From: CAVVST01 sp963750995
Lineage (GTDB): Bacteria > Acidobacteriota > Vicinamibacteria > Vicinamibacterales > UBA2999
Direction: 5' to 3'
Assembly: GCA_963750995.1 (NCBI GenBank)
Contig: CAVVST010000002.1
Span: forward strand, 1,240,001 to 1,304,000
DNA length: 64,000 nt
In this document: positions 61,380 to 64,000 of the stretch, one piece after another
Layout: each line of letters begins with the position of its first letter
How positions within the stretch are numbered: position 1 is the stretch's first letter
Notes under the pieces: generated by a model
What the model was told of the DNA's origin: nothing
Databases searched by the model: none
Seen by the model: only the letters and a program-made list of their open reading frames with translations
Position numbers and translations under genes: made by a program

Positions 61380-62057
61380 TTACCTCGCGCGCGGCGGTGG
61401 CGGCGCGGGGAACTTCCATTCGTCCGAGTACGTCGGCGAGTAGTAGTTCCGATAGCGAATGCTGTTGCCCTGGTCGTCGAGAAACATCAGCGACTGCTGA
61501 AACAGGCCGGGCGCTGGGGCCCCTCGCGCCACGGTGCCCTCGAGGATATAGAGACGCGTGCCGTGCATGTTCACGGTCGCGAACGTACGCGACTCGTCCC
61601 GGTTGAGCAGCTGCAGTTGATGCCCGGCGACGAGGTCCGCGGCATACCAGCCGTAAAACGTCAGCTTGGCGTCTCTCTCCAGAAACTGCCGGGTGGCCCA
61701 CACGACGGCGCCCGCCACGTCGTTGCGCCAGGAGTTCATGCAGGCGTCACCCTCACCTTTCGCCTGCTGACACCGCAGGGATCGTTCCGTGTGCAGCTTC
61801 TCTGCGTCCTTGTAGTCGACGACGGTCATGGAATAGCGTCCTCGCGCGTTCTCGACGCTGTAGACGCGTGCCGGCAGCGGAATGTCGTGTTCCGAGGTCC
61901 ACGTGGTCGCCCGGACGTTCGGTTCGCCGGGAAAGTTGACCGCGAAGAAATCCGTCGGACTGCTGTACTGGATGAACGCCTGGGCGAACGAACTTGCGGC
62001 TGCCGCCAGCACAAGTGCGGCGGTCGTCGAGATGCACGCCAGAACGGGAGTCTGCAT
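61380..62057 (-). CDS. exported protein of unknown function
   Basis: 225 residues. Signal peptide ISTTAALVLAAAASSFAQA, then FIQYSSPTDFFAVNFPGEPN (an opening seen in many exported acidobacterial proteins), ARVYSVENARGRYSMTVVDY, WATRQFLERDAKLTFYGWYA and TRLYILEGTVARGAPAPGLF, FQQSLMFLDDQGNSIRY, and a Pro-rich end. AAGGAG seven bases before ATG 62057 is a good ribosome site. No enzymatic motif recognised; a lipid- or redox-stress-linked role would be a guess. Confidence 0.8.
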   Translation of the reverse strand: MQTPVLACISTTAALVLAAAASSFAQAFIQYSSPTDFFAVNFPGEPNVRATTWTSEHDIPLPARVYSVENARGRYSMTVVDYKDAEKLHTERSLRCQQAKGEGDACMNSWRNDVAGAVVWATRQFLERDAKLTFYGWYAADLVAGHQLQLLNRDESRTFATVNMHGTRLYILEGTVARGAPAPGLFQQSLMFLDDQGNSIRYRNYYSPTYSDEWKFPAPPPPRAR

Positions 62058-62154
62058 CTGACACTCCTTCCCGGGTGGGCCACATCATTGACCCTCACTC
62101 CGCGCGTGTCAACGACGAATAGACGAGCGCTCGTTCGGGCGCTTGCGTTCCCAT

Positions 62155-62224
62155 GTAGTGTCCGGCGTTAGCCGGACCTCACTTCGGGGGAGGTTCCTCG
62201 GGTCCGCCTGAAGGCGGACACTAC
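62155..62224. repeat. REP-like doublet in reverse order (B then A)
   Basis: GTAGTGTCCGGCGTTAGCCG (type B on the left), a spacer TTCGGGGGAGGTTCCTCGG, then GTCCGCCTGAAGGCGGACAC ending CTAC (type A on the right). The reverse complement of the A-B doublets elsewhere, so the unit occurs in both orientations. Confidence 0.75.
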
Positions 62225-62229
62225 GACGA

Positions 62230-62521
62230 CGTACTTCAACCACGACGGCACGATGGCCACGAGCCAACGTGTCGCTGGCGTACGTGTTGTCCAGGCCCTA
62301 GCCGGCGTACGTGTTGTCCGGCCCTAGCGCGGCGTCCGCGTAGGGTCCGGCTCTAGCCGGCGTACATCGTCAGGTGTCCGGCTTTAGCCGGACCTCATTG
62401 CGAGAGATTGCTTCGGGTCCGCCTGGAGGTGGACACTACGATGAGGTACTTCAAACCACGACGTCACGACGGCCACGAATTGAGCCACCAATTCGTGTGC
62501 GTCGTGAACGTCGTGTGATCG
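62230..62521. repeat. mixed repeats: CACGACG stretches, degraded and full REP hairpins
   Basis: A CACGACG stretch at 62238-62262; degenerate type B copies at about 62283-62363 (GTCCAGGCCCTAGCCGG, GTCCGGCTCTAGCCGGCGTA); a full B-A doublet at 62373-62439 (GTCCGGCTTTAGCCGGAC, then GTCCGCCTGGAGGTGGAC, one mismatch); another CACGACG stretch at 62457-62520. The 466-bp gap holds no gene. Confidence 0.65.
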
Positions 62522-62523
62522 AA

Positions 62524-63720
62524 TCACAGGGACTTGAGGTACTCGACGAGATCGGACTTCTGTGCCGCCGTCAGGTTGAGCCCGAACAGCGTGTCGTAGT
62601 GATTGACCACGGCCATGAGATCCGGCGCGCTCCCGTCGTGGAAATACGGCGGGTGCTGCAGAAGCCCTCGCAGCGGAGTCGTGCGGTACTTGCCGGTGGC
62701 CGACCTCGCGGCATACGCCGGCTCCATGCCGACCTCGGCTGGATCGTGCAGGAACGGGACGGTGCGTCCCCGGCCGCTCAGCACGTCGGTGAAGTTCGGC
62801 GACTGATGGCACGTGCCGCACCTGGCCTCGTTCCGGAACAGATCCTTGCCGCGAGCAGCGGCTCGGCGATTGAAACTGGCGTGCGCCGGCTTCGGGGTGC
62901 GCAGGCTCAATTGATAGTCGAGCAACGCGGCCAGCTTTGGTGTCACGAGATCCGGTGCCTGCTTGATGAACAAACCGATGCGCGGATCGCTGAAGTTGCC
63001 GCGGCCGCCCATCTGACCGACGCCCACGTAGCTGTTCCAGTACGAAATTGGGCCGTCACCAGTGAAGGTCTCAAAGCCCACGCCCTTCAGTCCGTAGATC
63101 GGCGGGATGACGATCGGCAGCGACGGAGTGTTGAGGGGAACGAGGTTGAAGCCGTCGAACGCGTGATGCCGCGGGTCGTACTTCCCCGCTCCCCAGCTCA
63201 TGAATTCGGCTTTCGTCGCATCATCCAATGCCGGCGAGAGGGCAACGATGGCGCCGACGTTCAGATCTGTGTTCGCCCACCCATCGAGCCGTCGCCCGAT
63301 CCCTGGCGCAAAGGAATCATCGACAGACGAATGGCACAGCGCGCAGGTTACCCCTACTCTCGTGAGCTGACCGGTGTCATTCACCGTCCCCTTCACGCCG
63401 ACCACGGCATCCAGGCGCAGCAGCTCGACCGTGACGGTCGGATCCATAAGAAGCTCTGGCTTCGCCTGCAACGCGGCAATGACTTCGGCGGGCAGGGCAT
63501 CGACATCGACCTTCAAGCCAACCGATAGCGCCGTTGCCGGATCGACGCTGGGAATGACTTCGTGCATTCGCAACACGTCGGTCCAGAACTGCTCGTCGCC
63601 AAAGGTATCGAAGCGGAATATCGCGCGACCGTCCCGGCCCTGAGTGGCTGGGGTGAATCCGGACACGGCAAACGCGACTGCGAGGACGAACACGACGGAG
63701 GCAGCGCTGATGAGTCGCAT
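62524..63720 (-). CDS. di-heme cytochrome c peroxidase-like protein
   Basis: 398 residues. Signal peptide VVFVLAVAFAVSGF, then two CxxCH haem sites, GVTCALCHSSVDD and ARCGTCHQSPNFTD. The C-terminal region TTPLRGLLQHPPYFHDGSAP, DLMAVVNHYD is the conserved end of di-haem peroxidases (MauG/CcpA class). True peroxidases carry a distal His or Tyr ligand that cannot be assigned with certainty here. Distinct from the 22145 cytochrome but of the same superfamily. GGGAG eight to nine bases before the ATG. Likely periplasmic. Confidence 0.88.
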   Translation of the reverse strand: MRLISAASVVFVLAVAFAVSGFTPATQGRDGRAIFRFDTFGDEQFWTDVLRMHEVIPSVDPATALSVGLKVDVDALPAEVIAALQAKPELLMDPTVTVELLRLDAVVGVKGTVNDTGQLTRVGVTCALCHSSVDDSFAPGIGRRLDGWANTDLNVGAIVALSPALDDATKAEFMSWGAGKYDPRHHAFDGFNLVPLNTPSLPIVIPPIYGLKGVGFETFTGDGPISYWNSYVGVGQMGGRGNFSDPRIGLFIKQAPDLVTPKLAALLDYQLSLRTPKPAHASFNRRAAARGKDLFRNEARCGTCHQSPNFTDVLSGRGRTVPFLHDPAEVGMEPAYAARSATGKYRTTPLRGLLQHPPYFHDGSAPDLMAVVNHYDTLFGLNLTAAQKSDLVEYLKSL

Positions 63721-63791
63721 GTCTAACCACTCCCTTCAAAGGGGCGTCGGTGATTAGAGTGGCGGGGCGTTGAAAGGTGACGCCGACAGTC

Positions 63792-64000
63792 TCAGCGCGG
63801 GTTCGCTTTCGCTGTGGGCGGACCAATCGATGAGGTACGTGCCAGCGCTGCCTCGAGCTCCGGGCCAGCGGGCAAGGTCACCCGGAACGTATTCTCCAGG
63901 GCGGCTCGCAGTTCCGCCGCACTCGTCAGCAGCCGGCGTTCGGTCCCGCCGTGCACGTAATGGAGGGTCAACTCGTTGCCGCGAAGCGCGTAACGGCACC
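63792..64000 (-). CDS. arylamine N-acetyltransferase, C-terminal part (cut by window end)
   Basis: About 68 residues visible, open at the window edge: RYALRGNELTLHYVHGGTER, RLLTSAAELRAALENTFRVT and LPAGPELEAALARTSS. This is the C-terminal end of the NAT family (RxxLxxxxLxxHxxxGxxExRxLxSxxELRxxLxxxFxIxLP), which moves acetyl from acetyl-CoA to arylamines or hydrazines. The Cys-His-Asp triad lies outside the window. The stop is TGA at 63794-63792, followed by 71 bp without features before the cytochrome gene. Confidence 0.6.
   Translation of the reverse strand, partial: CRYALRGNELTLHYVHGGTERRLLTSAAELRAALENTFRVTLPAGPELEAALARTSSIGPPTAKANPR

Overview
The window is high-GC bacterial DNA packed with co-oriented operons. 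The mix suggests a soil-type Acidobacteriota, probably Vicinamibacteria-like: many secreted beta-propellers, a DUF885 protein, a DUF6152 protein, paralogous exported proteins with an MPDG(K/R)P motif, several c-type cytochromes, and intergenic REP-like doublets next to CACGACG-rich repeats. This is inference from gene content; there is no rRNA or marker gene to settle it. Many genes are broken by single-base shifts (mostly +1) while their conserved residues continue in the next frame. I read these as base-calling or assembly errors, densest at 6.5-9.3 kb and 47-50.7 kb, and annotate each as one gene spanning its frames.

Layout. 0-6.2 kb: two paralogous secreted proteins, two NHL-type beta-propellers and a DUF885 protein. 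6.5-9.7 kb: dapC-dapD-dapE of the succinylase lysine/diaminopimelate branch, heavily frameshifted. 9.7-15.5 kb: triple-PAS histidine kinase, B12-binding-type radical SAM protein and a Ser/Thr kinase with TPRs. 15.5-22.1 kb: outer-membrane barrel, a small exported peptide, a propeller, an FdhF/YdeP-type molybdoenzyme, DNA glycosylase Tag, a truncated propeller remnant, a MEDS sensor and a metallo-beta-lactamase-fold hydrolase. 22.1-37.4 kb: the most striking block. A di-heme cytochrome and an alpha/beta hydrolase lie next to a catalase-related haem protein. Beyond them is a minus-strand operon of Old Yellow Enzyme, trypsin-NUC1 nuclease fusion, caspase-like protease, unknown protein and a 1464-residue lipase-CHAT fusion, with an alpha-dioxygenase-like haem peroxidase diverging from its head. 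37.4-40.2 kb: ankyrin protein, membrane TIR protein and a small membrane protein. 40.8-46.3 kb: an AfsA-type (A-factor) operon with FAD oxidoreductase, HemN-like radical SAM enzyme, small protein and aldehyde dehydrogenase. 46.6-52.8 kb: a redox operon (second Old Yellow Enzyme, SRPBCC, unknown, GMC oxidoreductase, unknown). 52.8-59 kb: CsgG-like protein, TIR-membrane protein, two-module TIR protein, SnoaL-like protein, RyR-domain protein, lipoxygenase and META lipoprotein. 59-64 kb: basic-tailed hemerythrin, response regulator, secreted proteins, a di-heme cytochrome and the end of an arylamine N-acetyltransferase.

The main idea: in under 37 kb there are a lipoxygenase, an alpha-dioxygenase/cyclooxygenase-like peroxidase, a catalase-related haem protein, two Old Yellow Enzymes and two serine hydrolases. 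These are the enzyme classes that make and process oxidised fatty acids. They sit beside CHAT and caspase proteases, a protease-nuclease fusion, three TIR proteins and a RyR domain, typical of bacterial conflict or regulated-cell-death systems. One Old Yellow Enzyme heads the caspase operon and the peroxidase diverges from the same 98-bp gap. I propose, as inference, an oxylipin-linked signalling and self-destruction island, with the AfsA operon as a possible diffusible-signal module.
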